Shown here piece by piece: positions 51,017-51,847 of a stretch of 51,847 bases of DNA (positions within the stretch are counted from its first letter, which is position 1; every line of letters begins with the position of its first letter). The notes below the pieces were generated by a model. The model saw only the letters and a list, made by a program, of their open reading frames with translations, made no database searches and was not told where the DNA came from. The DNA comes from Pseudomonadota bacterium. Lineage in GTDB: Bacteria; Pseudomonadota; Alphaproteobacteria; Acetobacterales; Acetobacteraceae. The stretch covers positions 1 to 51,847 of the forward strand of contig JAJYXY010000146.1 in NCBI GenBank assembly GCA_021801465.1, in the 5' to 3' direction. The position numbers and the translations under genes are program-made.

Positions 51017-51847
51017 ATGAAGCTCCGTATCGCGCTTCTGGCTGCCTCTGTTTTGGCGGTGCCATTGGCGGCACGCGCCCAGCCCGTCAATGGGCTCTAT
51101 GTTGGCGCAGGCATCGGTCTTAACCTGCTCCAGGATGAAACGATCAACCATTCGACGGGCCTAGGGACCGACAATTCCATGGCCGCCTTCAACCCGGGCT
51201 ATCTCGGAGAGGTGAGCGTCGGTTACGGCCTTGGAGCATTGAATAGCGCGCTCAGAGGCTTCCGCGTCGAGTTGGAGGGCGACTATGCGTCGAACTCGCT
51301 CCAGAACATAGGCACGGGCTATGGCAATCCCGCCACCATCAAAGGTGGGCAGGATGAATATGGCATGATGGCCAATGTCCTTTACGATATCGACCCGAGC
51401 ATGTTCGGGATCAACGAACATTTCGTCTATCCCTACCTCGGTGTCGGCGCCGGGTATGGCGGGATGAATTTGACCGGCACCAGTGTGAGCTTCCTTCACA
51501 CGCCCGAAGTGATCTCCGGCGGGAGCAATACCGTTGGTGGGTTTGCTTATCAGGGCATTCTCGGTCTTTCTTTCCCCGTCTCGGCCGTGCCTGGCCTTTC
51601 GATCACTACCGAATATCGCATGCTTGCCGTGATGGACCCGCAGGGTGCCTACCATGGCTCGGTGACCAGCGGCGGGACGACGGTGGCGCGTGGCAATCTT
51701 GATTTTGGCAATGAATTCAATCATGAATTCATTCTCGGCGTGCGCTATGCCTTCGGTGCCGCGCCGCCGCCGCCGCCGCCCGCGCCGGCTCCGGTTGCGG
51801 CCCCCGCACCGGCGCCCGCGCCGGCCCGCACCTATCTCGTCTTCTTC
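51017..51847 (+). CDS. Outer-membrane beta-barrel/OmpA-like protein, truncated by window edge
   Basis: MKLRIALLAASVLAVPLAARAQPVNGLYVGAGIGLNLLQDE...FGAAPPPPPPAPAPVAAPAPAPAPARTYLVFF; paralogue of 39839-40969. Confidence 0.92.
   Translation, partial: MKLRIALLAASVLAVPLAARAQPVNGLYVGAGIGLNLLQDETINHSTGLGTDNSMAAFNPGYLGEVSVGYGLGALNSALRGFRVELEGDYASNSLQNIGTGYGNPATIKGGQDEYGMMANVLYDIDPSMFGINEHFVYPYLGVGAGYGGMNLTGTSVSFLHTPEVISGGSNTVGGFAYQGILGLSFPVSAVPGLSITTEYRMLAVMDPQGAYHGSVTSGGTTVARGNLDFGNEFNHEFILGVRYAFGAAPPPPPPAPAPVAAPAPAPAPARTYLVFF

Overview
High-GC alphaproteobacterial chromosomal segment, probably Acetobacteraceae or a relative (inferred from gene content and codon bias). It looks like mostly chromosomal housekeeping DNA. 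I saw no rRNA, tRNA, CRISPR array, transposase or phage genes. Main blocks in order: pheT/pheS; a GGDEF-EAL plus stand-alone BLUF pair; DUF445 and a flavin-dependent oxidoreductase; purN/purM; an AI-2E permease and Hda-like DnaA-related protein; a branched-chain amino-acid-type ABC transporter with a fused LivM-LivG, flanked by two enoyl-CoA hydratase-like genes; an EF-G-like GTPase; trpE; a SurA/PpiD-like isomerase; a PhaC-like synthase, MaoC-Pta fusion and DLH-NTF2-like fusion; aspS and rnd; a flagellar hook cluster (flgD, fliK | flgE, flgK, flgL); two OmpA-like barrel paralogues; ribF, ileS, lspA and a DUF3035 lipoprotein; a very large multi-domain glycosyltransferase; and a VOC protein. 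The most interesting non-gene signal is a family of dispersed A/T-rich hairpin elements (core GGTTCTTTTTT..AAAAAAGAACC-AAAAAACTTT). Four copies lie just 3' of genes, all in the same orientation relative to the upstream gene, and a fifth divergent copy forms an inverted pair with one of them. Other notable signals: candidate divergent sigma-54 promoters in the flagellar cluster, four in-frame tandem repeats in fliK, a candidate two-gene blue-light/c-di-GMP module, an EF-G paralogue lacking the usual G3-motif histidine, and a segment of atypical codon usage inside ileS.
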